This document shows positions 36,024 through 46,433 of a DNA stretch of 64,000 nucleotides, in pieces. Every line of letters starts with the position of its first letter. Position 1 is the first letter of the stretch. This DNA comes from Paraphaeosphaeria minitans. Its lineage: Eukaryota; Ascomycota; Dothideomycetes; Pleosporales; Didymosphaeriaceae. Both the position numbers and the translations under genes were made by a program. The notes below the pieces were generated by a model. The model was not told the DNA's origin and did not search any database. It saw nothing but the letters and a program-made list of their open reading frames with translations. Location: contig WJXW01000007.1 of assembly GCA_015832175.1 (NCBI GenBank), positions 62,001 to 126,000 of the forward strand, given 5' to 3'.

Positions 36024-36628
36024 CTACGTATCGTAATCTGGAAAGAACTTTTCCTATATCCGCTTCGCATACTCAACCGCCATCGGAAACTCGCCCTTCA
36101 CCAACCTCCACGTCTCCGGCGCCGCATCGCATACGAGATTACTCACCACGAACCCACACAGCGTCGCATCCGCCCCCATCGGCTCCTTCCCTTCCAACAC
36201 CCAGAAGTACGCATCCCGCGGCTCCGCCCGCCTGCTCTCCTCCAGCAACCCGCTCACGCCGCTTCACACGTCCCTGATCAGCGCGCGCGTATCGGCATCT
36301 GAGAAGCGACCCACGCCCTGCTCATAGGTACAGCTTGCGCACGTTGGCGCGGTAGGTTAGTAGTCCGATGGAAATACGCATATGGTATGGGATTGACTAC
36401 AGCGCGTGGTCCCGCATGAGGTGCTAGTTGTTCACCCAACGCTGGCGGTGCTGTGGAATTACAATTTGTCCTCGAGCAGGGCCCTCAGGTCTTTTACACT
36501 ACAGGTGTAGGGTACGTGGGAAGTGCGCATGTGGAACTCGACTTTTGTGACGAAGGTGACCAGACATATTGGTCTGGGGTGTTCCAGCCGCGGTAGAGAG
36601 TTATGGCTGGGGAGGACTTGGATGTCAT
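36024..36628 (-). pseudogene. GST-like (Fax/metaxin-type) pseudogene
   Basis: Pieces of a fungal glutathione-S-transferase-fold protein of the Failed-axon-connections/metaxin type can be read in order but in different frames. They are ITLYRGWNTPDQYVWSP near the N-terminus, then FVTKVEFHMRTSHVPYTC after a frameshift, LRALLEDKL, WVNN...HLMRDHAL-stop-SIPYHMR, RANVRKLY, EQGVGRFSDADTRALIRDV-stop, then GADATLCGFVVSNLV and EYAKRI-stop-EKFFPDYD. At least three stops replace normal codons (several at Trp), there are frameshifts including a small insertion near the KLY segment, and the stretch between VPYTC and LRALLED is missing. Normal members are about 250 residues. This is a recently decayed copy, since the remaining protein similarity is still easy to read. 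Whether an intact copy exists elsewhere cannot be seen here. Confidence 0.8.
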
Positions 36629-36666
36629 GTCTGGGTAGTAGTTTGGGGGATGGATGAAGCGTAGGG

Positions 36667-36851
36667 ATTCGACACAATGAAAGAAATTCTGGGTGAAACA
36701 GTAGTTTGGCACAGTATAAGAAATTCATGATGAAGTAGCAGTGACTTGACACAGTATAAGAAATTCATGATGAAGTAGCAGTGATTTGACACAGTAAATA
36801 GTTCAGGATGAAGCAGTGATTTGACGCAGTAAGATGATTTAGGATGAAGCA
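36667..36851. repeat. Minisatellite, about five units of 35-40 bp
   Basis: Imperfect tandem units built on GTGATTTGACACAGTAnnAGAAATTCATGATGAAGTAGCA, at 36667-36703, 36704-36740, 36741-36780, 36781-36815 and 36816-36851. The two middle units are nearly identical, while the outer ones have diverged and lost a few bases. It lies directly upstream of the GST-like pseudogene. Confidence 0.85.
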
Positions 36852-37734
36852 AGAGGATAGTAATAATGAAGAAGTAAACAGCGCGATTGATCAGTAGAAT
36901 GCTGCTTGTAGCCGTTGAGGTCAGCACAATGTCGGATATACAGTCAAACATGTTCAAGATGTTGTGTGATGGTTGAAAGTCCCATCGTGGTGAAGGCATG
37001 ACGATAAGTGATGGAGGAGGACGACGCGTGAGCCACTCTAGGTAGGTAGGTAAAGTTATCGATAGTGATCGGGCCGTGGGGTACGGTACAGGAAGCTGCG
37101 ACTCACGACCGCAGACAAACAACAATGTCAATCATCAGGTCGTATCTCGAGATGATTCGTTGTATCGAGTCTTGGAAATGGAGCTCGTTGCCATATAACA
37201 CTTCTCTATAGCGATTGCGAGGAAGCGCAGGTGCTGGAAGGAAGGCGCGATGCACCCGATCTGCCACCACTGTAGACTCGATCACTGAGGAAGCGCCCAA
37301 CAACCCAACAACCCACCAACCCACCAACCCACCAACCACAACGAGGACGACGACGACGACGACGACGGCCGCCATGGACCCACGCCTTCAAAACTTCACT
37401 TGTGCGCAAACGCTTCCTCGCAGCTCCTCTTTTACCGCCTGGCAAACGCTGTGACGCCCTCGTGCAAGTGGTCGCACAGCTTCACCCGCCAACGTCGACA
37501 CCCGCTGCCCGCTCGAGCCTCTGCGTTCTCTAACTGCCACGGCTGCTATACAACGACGCCCCGCCGCCTATTTCGAGCAGCTTCGCCAGCAGCTCTCACC
37601 CTCACCCTCACCCACACTCACCACCAGGTCGGTGTCTCTCCTTTCCCCTCTCCCAATAATTCGTCTCGAACTCGTAAACACCAAAACATTATCAAGCTAA
37701 CACATCCAAGCCCAGCCCCGTATTCCCTGCGACA
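36852..37734. other. Intergenic with simple repeats, promoter of the F-box-like gene
   Basis: Contains a CAACC/CCACCAAC short tandem run at about 37,298-37,338 and a (GAC)n run at about 37,343-37,369. The last 120 bp before the start codon are pyrimidine- and CCAAC-rich, typical 5' UTR/promoter sequence. No gene seen. Confidence 0.55.
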
Positions 37735-39511
37735 ATGTCGTTGCCCGCCCACCCGACCGCTCCCTCGCTCTTGCTGAGCGTCCCGCTCGAGATCCGCCAT
37801 CGCATCTTCAACCACGTCGCAGACGCCCGCGACATCAAGCCGCGCTACACCCTGCGCTATTGGTTCGAGAAGAAGGATATCCAGGAGCAGATTGCCGAGA
37901 ACCTGAACGACGACCCGGACGCGAACGTCACCTATGTGGCGGGCTATAATCACCAGCATGATCATCAGGATGAGCCTCAGGTGCAGGATGATGAGGTGGT
38001 AGACGATGACGGAGACGATGTTCAGTAAGTGATCACGCTACAAGTTCGGGTCAATGATTTCTCTACATGACCATCCGGCATACACCACCGAGGACAAAAG
38101 TCAGGGCCTACGCATTGCCTGTCTTGGGGTAGCACAATGTGCTCAGACTTCTGTCCTAGCACTGTATGTCATGGTGCCGGTGGACTGTACAGAAAACGCT
38201 GACCTGCCATCAACTACTCCCTCGAACGCTGGCTAACATACTTAAAGGGATGAGGAGCAGCACGACGACGAGGACGATGAGAACGATGAGAACGATGAAA
38301 ACGATGAGAACGATGAGGATGACGAGGGCGAGCAAAACGGAGATAATGAAGGGGAGGCTGTCGATGAGGATGAGGATCCCGACGACGATGGGTTCATGTC
38401 TGACGACGTTACGAACAACCCACAGGGCAGTGCTACAGCTACGACCTCCATCGACCCCAATCCGCCCGCCATGGTCAACAGCCAAACCTCCGTCGCTGCC
38501 CCAACTGTCGTCACGCCCGACGCTCAGGGCGAGAGCGAGAACGCCATGGCAGAGCCAGAGGCAGAGCAGGACACCAACGACGCAGAGATGGCAGACACCG
38601 GTCGAGACGATGTCACTGCTGGGGAGGACGAAGTTGCTGCTGAGGAGGCTCAAGCCGATGGTGCGACCGCTTCCTCCGAGTCCCGACTTATTGTGGTCAG
38701 GTCCAATCAGAAATGGCGCCATGTGTCCAAGTTCATGCGCCTGACCCAGTGTCCTCCCCAGGCCAACCTGTTTCTCCTTTCGAAGCAACTCAACATCGAG
38801 GTCAAGACGTGGTTCTACGACGTGGCGACCCTCAAAATTGACGTAAGTAAGCCACCTGGTACAGGATGTGTCTTTTTCGCAGAAGTGAGGACTTCGCTTA
38901 GCCGAGGCATACCGTAATCACAACTCATACTGACTTGTATCATTACCTTAGGCCACAGCTTCCTTCTCCCACTTTACCTTCTTCGAGCTTGCTCTAACCA
39001 AGCTCGCCGAAGCCCCCTTCTCGCCCATGGAGCACATCAAGAATGCCGAAATCACCTTCGTCTGGGATACGACCTGGATCCGCACTGAAGAGACCGGCTT
39101 CGCCGGTGCTGTAAGTAGACTACCGGGCATAAAGAGGATGCGTCTTTGCTGCAGATTTATAGACTTCTTCTCGCTGACCTACTCCACCCTGTCTTGACTC
39201 ATGCTGACTTGCCCGCACCTCAGGTCTTCCCAGTCCTTCTCAAGAGCCGCGCCGACTTCATTCTTAAGATCCTGATGTGCGCTCCTCAGCTTACGAAGCT
39301 CAAGATCATTTGGCACGATTCAGCCCAGGATGATGGCGCTACGCAGTTGCGCGCTGAAACGCTGGAGCCATTCATCACGAATCTCAAGGCGATCGTTGAG
39401 ACGGATAATTACTACATTGCGCCGGACGCGAAGCCGCGTGCTAGCAGTCGCGTGGGCAAGCAGCGTTTGGAATTCAAGACGCTGTTCGACAAAGGCTGCG
39501 AGACCTTCTAG
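37735..39511 (+). CDS. F-box-like/2EXR-type protein with acidic insert
   Basis: Four exons: 37735-38024, 38248-38842, 38952-39110, 39224-39511; introns of 223, 109 and 113 bp, all with GTAAGT-type donors; 443 residues. The N-terminal LLSVPLEIRHRIFNHVAD matches the short F-box-like/2EXR motif that opens many fungal lineage-specific proteins. The later ANLFLLSKQLNIEVKTWFYDVATLKID corresponds to the usual second conserved block (a R/K-Q-x-x-x-E helix followed by FY). Between them, residues of about 80-220 are an acidic, low-complexity insert with DEND repeats and Ser/Thr/Ala-rich stretches. Such proteins are often assumed to be ubiquitin-ligase adaptors, but substrate and partner are unknown. 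Phases agree at all three junctions. Confidence 0.85.
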
Positions 39512-40069
39512 AGTAGCGTGAAGCAGTCCGTGGACGAGTCAAAGTCTGAGACGACAGAGCATGGTAGGATTTGGAACCTGCGCATGGCGATAATTTTCAA
39601 TCTTGCAAAGTCTGGCCATCGATGGCACATGACAATGGGACTTTGGCGAACGGTTTTGACCGTCGTTTAGCATGGTGAGAATCAAGGGATTAAATACGCT
39701 AGGAGAGGAGATCAAGGGATACGATACTTAAAGCAACGAGATAGCTAGCTGGCAAGCAAGCTGGAGTGCGTGAATAATATGCATGATGTCCCTGGCTGTT
39801 CACTAAAGCGCGGGTTGTTTGATGCCTTTTACGTGGTGATAGCCATTGAAAATGGATGCACAAATTGCGAAGAGAGAACATTGACAAGGAAGTGCTTTTG
39901 GTCGTAGGCAGCTCGAGTATATTCGTCGTTAAAAATGGTGACATGACAGTTCGACCATAAGCAGCAGAAATTCAAAACAAGACTGAATAAGTTGCAAATA
40001 ATAAAAGAACCAGAAAAAATGAAATCAGCTATGCTAAAACGCCAGACGCCCGTGTTCCAGTTTTTTTCC
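39512..40069. other. Intergenic, convergent 3' ends
   Basis: 558 bp between two convergent genes. It should hold both 3' UTRs; the AT-rich stretch around 39,960-40,060 is a plausible polyadenylation region for either. Confidence 0.5.
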
Positions 40070-40886
40070 TCAGGCAGCTCCACGCTCCCAGGGAAACCGA
40101 ATCGAATCTCCCTCCAACTCCCAGATGCCATGCTTCGGCCTCCACATTGGATAGACGGAAGTTGGAGTCAACTCATGCATACACTTCCTCCACACATCGC
40201 TCGCACACTTCCTCTCCATGTCGAACTGCATCTTGAATAGCGAGCGAAATCCATGCTTCTCGTACAGCTTCTTCCCCATGCCCGAGGCTTCCATCCAGCA
40301 CTCCAAGCCGAGCGCGTCCGCACGCGAAGTTCCGATGCTCATAAGAAGCGAGCCTATGCCTTTCCCCCGGTATGCTGGCAGCACTGCCATCCAGTTGAGG
40401 GCTACATCGCGTCAGCATGAGTCAAGCAGCGTGTCAGCACTACCTACCCAAGTGTGGCCTCCGCATCCAGTTCGTCCGAGGCGTGTACACCTGCCTGATA
40501 ATCTCCTCGCAGAAGTCTCGGTACTCTCCCTCGGGCCACCACGGTGCTCGCAGTGTAGGCGCCCCCGCTTTGAAGGGGTTCTGCGTGTAGATTTCCCACT
40601 GCGCACACCCGACCACTTGTCCGCTCGTGGTATCCTCGACGTAAAACCAGTTGCTCGTAGGCGTGCCATTGTGGTTTTCCCAAAACCGATCTCTCGATTC
40701 CGCGATCGCGGCCTCGCGGGCAGAAGCCGTGTAGCCCAGGACGGGGAAGAATAACTGAGCATATGTATCGTACGGGTCATAGTTCGCGGCCCAAATGACA
40801 TCCATGATGGCATCCATCTCGTCCTTGCTCTTCATCTCCCTGACTACATATTTGGCCGCCATGTCTGGTTCCAGTAGCAGCCCCAT
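40070..40886 (-). CDS. GNAT-family N-acetyltransferase
   Basis: Two exons, 40886-40448 and 40401-40070, with a 46-bp intron (GTAGGT...GACGCGATGTAG); 256 residues. The start is the upstream ATG; an internal ATG at 40862 (MAAKYVVREM) would give 248 and may be the true start. The acetyl-CoA binding signature is in the second exon: MAVLPAYRGKGIGSLLMSIG fits the GNAT motif A (V-x-P-x-x-R-x-x-G-x-G/A). It is followed by the beta5-alpha4 region (LECWMEASGMGKKLYEKHGFRS) typical of fungal small-molecule GNATs. Substrate unknown. The DRFWENH/NWFYVEDTTSGQVVGCAQW stretch is the usual beta2-beta4 core. Likely cytosolic. Confidence 0.88.
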
Positions 40887-41933
40887 CTTGCAACGTGCGT
40901 CCGCCGAGCTTATGAATAGTCCCTTGATGTGCGCGTGTCTCTCCCCACGAAGCCACCTCGAGTATATCCTGCAATACCTGTATTGGATCCAAGTCAGACG
41001 CCCTCACCACAGACTCAAAACAGCAGGCCCACAAACCTTTGAGTCTCGCGCGCACTGCCTCCTTGCGATAACGCCGTCCGAAGGTATCGGTTCAACGGAA
41101 ACGAGGCTGGCAACCCAGTCACCGGGTCGCGCGCTGCTCATGCGGTGTACAAGTGTGTAGATAGCAAGGGTGTGGAGTTGGGGAGGCCAGTCCTGAAAAG
41201 GCAGCTGCTCCTTGGGGACTAGCGCCGTTGCACGCAGACGACGATGTTTCACGACGGGGACGACCCCGCGAGCTGCAACAGTCTGGAGTGTGGTTATACG
41301 CGTAGTACGGTGTGAGTGGCAAGTGGTGCGGATGCGCCCTTGCTTTCCAATTGTAGGTGTCTGAGCGCGAAAGGAGGATGCGATGGGTGAGAGCCGATGC
41401 CGGCGCGTAGGCCATTCATCTGTGGTCCGAGCTCGGAGGCTGGGCGGAAGTTGCATGGGCGCCGAAGCTAGTGGATATTATGGGACTAGGGTGAGGACAA
41501 AGCGATGGGGAAATCTGGATGGAGAGAATAAGAAAATAACTACTATGGCCAGAAGGAGGCGGAAGGGCAGTGAAACATCGTATAGTTGCCTTCGCAACTT
41601 GCCTTTGGCCGGGGATGGTTCCAGCCCGACATTGACTGCCTCTTTAGTCGCAGTCACGACTGCCGCACGACCTTCTTCGATACAGGATCGTGCCAACATT
41701 GTCGATACCCACGGTCTAGGAGGATCCTAAGTCGGAATCTCGGGAGCTCACCTGATGTGCGGCCTTCACGTGGACACGAAGGCAACCTTCGCAATACCTA
41801 TTGCTTCTGCTAGGGCAGGCAGTTGAGCCAAGCTGTGGCGTAGGTGCTATGGTGGCGCAGGAGTCTGAATTTACGGCTGATTCTCTGCTGGCGCGTGCAT
41901 CATCACTAGACAAATTGACAAGACATATCCAGC
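40887..41933. other. Intergenic between the GNAT and UstYa-like genes
   Basis: 1.05 kb between divergently transcribed genes; it holds both promoters. Frames of about 90-150 codons occur on both strands in 41,000-41,700 but none shows a domain or signal. Confidence 0.5.
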
Positions 41934-42883
41934 ATGGCGAAGAGACAGCAATACCAACCTTTGAGAGGGATCGAAGAAGATGAAGGGAAAGAGAAAGCAT
42001 TTGGTTCAGGTGAAGATGGTATACGAAGGACCTATTCCCGCTATACCTTCACGCTGTGTGTAGCAGCTCTGTTGATGTCTCTTGTCGTCAATGTGTTGCT
42101 CCTAATCGACAATATTCGGCTTCGCGATACATCGACCGATAGCGGGAAGACGAAATACAGTAAGAAGTACAAAATCATTCAATGAATACTCTTGACAAGA
42201 GTAGGTGGCATAAACTTCGACACCACGGTCCCTTTCCAGTCGTTCTCTAACTACTGGAACCCCGACATCAGTGATGAAGTCACGGATGCGAACTGGGACG
42301 CAATAGATACAAATCCCATGGCCATCTCGTTACATGACGATTTCGCAAAACAAGTCGGACTCGGGCCATCTACGCGCTTTCCTTGGGACACTGAACGTTC
42401 CATCTACTACATCAAAGGCTTTCATGATCTCCATTGCCTGGTAGGCACAACGGTTTAGCTTCCCATACCACCCACAGCTCACTCCTCCAGAAACTCATCC
42501 GCAAAGCAATCGTCTCCAAGCACAACCAAGACAACCGCACATTCACCCTCAGCCACCTATACCACTGCTTAGATGGTCTGCGACAGGACGTCATGTGCAC
42601 GGCCGACGACACTCCCATGCCCGCTCTTGTTGCTCACCATGTGGGCGATGGACAGCTTCGACGATGTCGTGACTGGAACAAGCTGACCGCCTGGGCTACG
42701 CGGCTTGACCAGCATGCTTGCCACGACTTCGATGATTACCGCGAGGCCACCAACACCCTGGAAGTTTTCGGGAACTGTCCGCAGGATTCGCCATACCGTC
42801 CCGTAGTGGAGGCTTATTTTGAGTACCATGGTCATAAGGACCCGTATGAGCCGAAGGAGGAAGATGATCGGGTTGTCTTCTGA
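41934..42883 (+). CDS. UstYa-like (DUF3328) oxidase/cyclase-type protein
   Basis: Three exons: 41934-42159, 42205-42440, 42491-42883 (intron 1 could also end 3 nt earlier at 42201); about 284 residues. A cytosolic N-terminus with charged residues (RGIEEDEGKEK) is followed by one membrane helix at about residues 36-61 (TFTLCVAALLMSLVVNVLLLIDNI), then a lumenal domain. Both family hallmark HxxHC motifs are present: FHDLHCL just before the last intron and HLYHCLDGLRQDVMC after it. In ustiloxin, phomopsin and cyclochlorotine pathways such proteins catalyse oxidative cyclisation, hydroxylation or chlorination of peptides (family knowledge). Neighbours: a predicted small secreted peptide gene 630 bp downstream. 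Substrate here is unknown. Confidence 0.9.
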
Positions 42884-43517
42884 AACATTGGCATGTCAGA
42901 TCGTCTCAACGCTGTCTACACGCACTCAAACAATATGCTTGCCTGAATTACAACAGCCAATGTGCTTGTTCGTTGGGCCAGGCGCGCGGAGGAACTGGTT
43001 TCGCATTGAATCAAAGGTTGCGCGAATTCGTATCCCATCGAGATAGCGCATGAACGATTGGTCTTGCTCGCCGCAATACTCCCTCAAGCAGTCATGCAGG
43101 CTCATCACAAGTACCAATATCCTTCATTCCGAGCATGCCCGGCCTTTCGGGCAAATCGTTCCGCTCCGATCATGCTATAATCGGCATCCTTCTTCATCGT
43201 CTCGCCCTTACCAAAGCCGCTCGGATCCGGAAACTCGGTTGGACCGGGCCTGGGGATCATGCTTGTGCGACCTCTCCATCCCGAGCCACCTATGGATCTG
43301 CGAATTCGATAGAGCGGGGTACGCGTCCGGTGGCTGCGAAGAGCCGTCACTCGTTGCAGCCTTGCACCCGAACGATTTATCTGAAATGGGGGCTTTCAGC
43401 TGAAGGCGAGTCTGCCAGACTGGAACGGGACAGAGCGTTGTATTCAAAAGCCGTCGGTCTGGCAGTTGCGGATAGACAAGCTCGAAGACTTTGTGGATAT
43501 TCCGGTCAACAGTCAAC
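42884..43517. other. Intergenic between the UstYa-like and small-peptide genes
   Basis: 634 bp; no gene recognised. It should contain the terminator of the UstYa-like gene and the promoter of the peptide gene. Confidence 0.5.
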
Positions 43518-43804
43518 ATGCGGTCTTTTGCTATCCTGCTGTCCCTCAGCGCTCTCTTTGTTGCTGGCTTTGCCGCTCCTGCACCTCCGGATTGGCACAA
43601 ACCTTTCAAGCCGCCAGGTCATGTGAATGGACGTGGAGTCCCATCTGTCGAAGCTGTAGCAGTAAGTTTGCATTTGTTGAACGAGGAACGTATTTCAATC
43701 GGGATCGAGGCCCCAATCACGTTGATAAAGGACGTCTCGTAGACGTGCAACTAATCGGCCCACAGGATCTTGATCGTCGGGTTGCTCCTGTGGTGGAGAC
43801 GTAA
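43518..43804 (+). CDS. Predicted 60-residue secreted peptide
   Basis: Two exons, 43518-43661 and 43766-43804, joined over a 104-bp intron (GTAAGT...CTAATC...CACAG), both phase 0. The predicted product has a strong signal peptide (MRSFAILLSLSALFVAGFAA), then a short proline-rich mature part (APAPPDWHKPFKPPGHVNGR), then GVPSVEAVADLDRR and a short VAPVVET tail. There is one dibasic RR site, a possible Kex2 cleavage site. No cysteines, no tyrosine and no repeated core. It could be a secreted peptide or a peptide precursor; the nearby UstYa-like gene makes the second idea worth testing. The start in the same frame 27 nt upstream (43491) would spoil the signal peptide. Function unknown. Confidence 0.6.
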
Positions 43805-44846
43805 CTGAAAAATCCCGTAGAGGTACGCGGCTGGGTGAGTGTTCGTCGGGTAGAACTATAGACCGAGCTGACATCCGCCAGAGAACTGTGCCATGTGTCA
43901 CGGCTTCGGCGAAATTTCCGTATGAGGTGCGCAGTGAGCGGTGGGATATGTTGTGGCAGAGGATGTCTGTTATCTGTCGCTACCGTTCAAATGACAATCG
44001 TTTCTCTTTGATACTCCGCACCCACAAGGAAGATTCTTTGTTGACAGTTTCCTTCAAAAGAGATCAGATGCGACGTCGTGAGAGCTCCCCCGTCACGTTG
44101 AGCTGACACTGGTCTGTTCTGGACAGCAAAGCCAGGTCGGATATCAAGTGACACAGTTACGCCGCAAAATCCATCTTAGCTTGGTCTTGCATCGGTACGT
44201 TGCACAACGTTCAGGTTGGGACCCGCATGTCCCTCCAATTTCGCTGTACAGATGCGGTGATACATCACTGGCTGCACGGGGCTTCAATGTACCTAGTGTA
44301 AGCTGAGAGTTTCGGCTACAAATTTGGAATGCCGATGAGTTCATGACCGTAAGAGTACTTGATGATGGACTTGGTCGCACAAGCCTAGGCAATCCAGCGG
44401 CTCCGGCATTCTTGGGCTCACACCTCCGCACCCTAAATCGTCCTTGCATGCCAACTATCGACCACGTCCGCCGTACAACGCGCATCCCAACCTTGCCGTC
44501 TTGAGTCTCCATGACGCCTCGCTAGACTCATGTGCGATGTTCCCTCCCTTTCCTCTCGAGCCATCGTCACTCAAGCAAGTCACCCAGCACGCTCTTCACC
44601 TCACGCTCTAAACACAGCCCGGCATGCCCTTTGCCGCCGTGAAATGCCCTTCCCCTTGCCATGCCTGCTAGTGAACGCCTCCCCAATACCTGCCACTCAG
44701 ATCTCGCTCGCATTCCGGCGCCCCAGTACCCCGTCCGCATACGCTCAGCACAATACCCATATCCAAGAATATCTCCTATCTGACTGCCTTCAGGCCTGTG
44801 GTGAGGTGCGCTTTGGCATGATTCACACCGCGATAAGGATGCGAGT
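43805..44846. other. Intergenic before the PTH11-like gene
   Basis: 1.04 kb. A 106-codon plus-strand frame at 44530-44850 overlaps the next start codon by a few bases and has no features; I take it as 5' UTR/promoter. Confidence 0.5.
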
Positions 44847-46433
44847 ATGACTGCTTTTCCCGCCGACGTGCCGCGACATCCTGGCTCGCAGGAAGACTTG
44901 GGCCCGTTCCTTGATGTTGTTACGTGGGTACTGCTTGTGACGAGTTTCCTGGCCGTGAGTACACGACTGGGGACGAAGCGGGCGTTGAGGAGGAGGATAG
45001 ATGTTGATGACTACCTGGTCGTTGGTGCGCTGGTACGTTGGCTGCCTTTCTTACTGGGGTGAAGGATTGACACATGCGCGCCGAGATTGGGGACAAGTTG
45101 GCGATAATATGAGTACTGATGCGAGTTGTAGTTGGCGAGCGTCGGCTCTGGAGTGGCAGTTGTTATGCAAACACAGTATGGCCTCGGAAGAAACATAGAT
45201 TCGTTGTCTCCCGAGCACATTGTGGCTTACCAAAAGGTATGTTTGCTTATGGTCTCGTGTTCAGCCTCACATCTTGCACGATACCTGCTCAACTTTCAAC
45301 ATCATACCCTCTTGGGCACATTGCTCACTTCTGTAGGCCGAGTATGCGAACAAGCTCCTCTACATCGCCACGCTTACTTTGGCGAAACTGTCGATTATTT
45401 CGCTGCTCATGCTACTCACCGCGTCACACTCGCACCACAAATTCGGATGGGTACTCACAGGGTTCATTGCTTTATGGGGCATAATTACAGAAATCATCGC
45501 AGCATTTCAATGCGGGCCGCAGAAACCATGGCTGTTTCATGGGGACGATGCTCACTGTCTTAGCGTAGTATGCCACCCAATACTAAACACCCAAGTGTCC
45601 CTCAACTGACAACATTCAGGCAGGGTTTTGGCGCTCCTTCGGCGCCTTCAATATCATCACCGATCTTGGCTTGATATACTTTCCAATGCACATTATTTTT
45701 ACCCTGCAGATGGGTCTGGCAAAGAAAATGACGATCATAGGTTTCTTTGGCGCACGGTCACTGTAGGCATACTATTATCCAAAGTACCTTCGCGCGCATA
45801 CTGACCAAAAGAAGGGACATCATAGCCACCGCCATCCAACTGGCCTACACTCCCGCCTTCAACGAATCAAACATCACCCGTGCGCTCTGGAAATGGACAA
45901 TCACAGCCCAAGTCATCGAATGCGTCACAATAATCACATCCTGCGTTCCCTATCTCCGCCCACTGCTGGAGTCGCTCCCGACAGGCATGTATGGCGCCGA
46001 CGAGTATCGCCGTCGGGGCACAGCCTCCGAGCTGGGTTACTCTCGAAACCGCAGCAAGAATTCTTCTTTCAAGCTCAGCTCCGGTCACTCTCACACCGCA
46101 TCCTCTCCCGAGAAACGGCACCGACCGATCCAAGCCGAGAATGCGATACGCCGGTTCTTGCCCATGCTCAGCGAGAACACGAATCATGCAAATTCGGCTA
46201 GCGGGCTGCCTGGTGGGCCAAAGCGGACAGATGGTATTGTGGATGTAGAAATTAGTGCCGAGGTGCATGGTGGCGAGGGAAGGTGGGACGTTGAGAGCAC
46301 CGGTAGTCAGGCGAAGATCGTGAAGACTACGGTTGTCTGTGCGGAGTGGGAAGATCGGAGGAGCGAGAGGAGAGAGAGCGGTAGCGATGAGATTGAAGTG
46401 CTGGGGAAACGTGCGCTCTGTCCGAAGATATAG
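44847..46433 (+). CDS. PTH11-like fungal rhodopsin-domain membrane protein
   Basis: Five exons: 44847-45032, 45132-45236, 45337-45564, 45620-45762, 45812-46433; 427 residues. Seven hydrophobic segments are visible (for example DVVTWVLLVTSFLAVSTRLG, KLSIISLLMLLT, GWVLTGFIALWGIITEIIAAFQC, ITDLGLIYFPMHIIFTLQM). Family landmarks are the DVDDYL after helix 1, YGLGR in the loop, AEYANKLLYIATLTLAKLSI in helix 3 and a C-x-x-x-PW motif before the fourth intron. The long C-terminal tail (SSFKLSSGHSH... EISAEVHGGEGRWDVE) is polar and probably cytosolic. Such proteins include the Magnaporthe PTH11 receptor; ligand here unknown. The last intron has a GTAGGC donor; the upstream GTCACT alternative gives the same phase. 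Confidence 0.85.
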
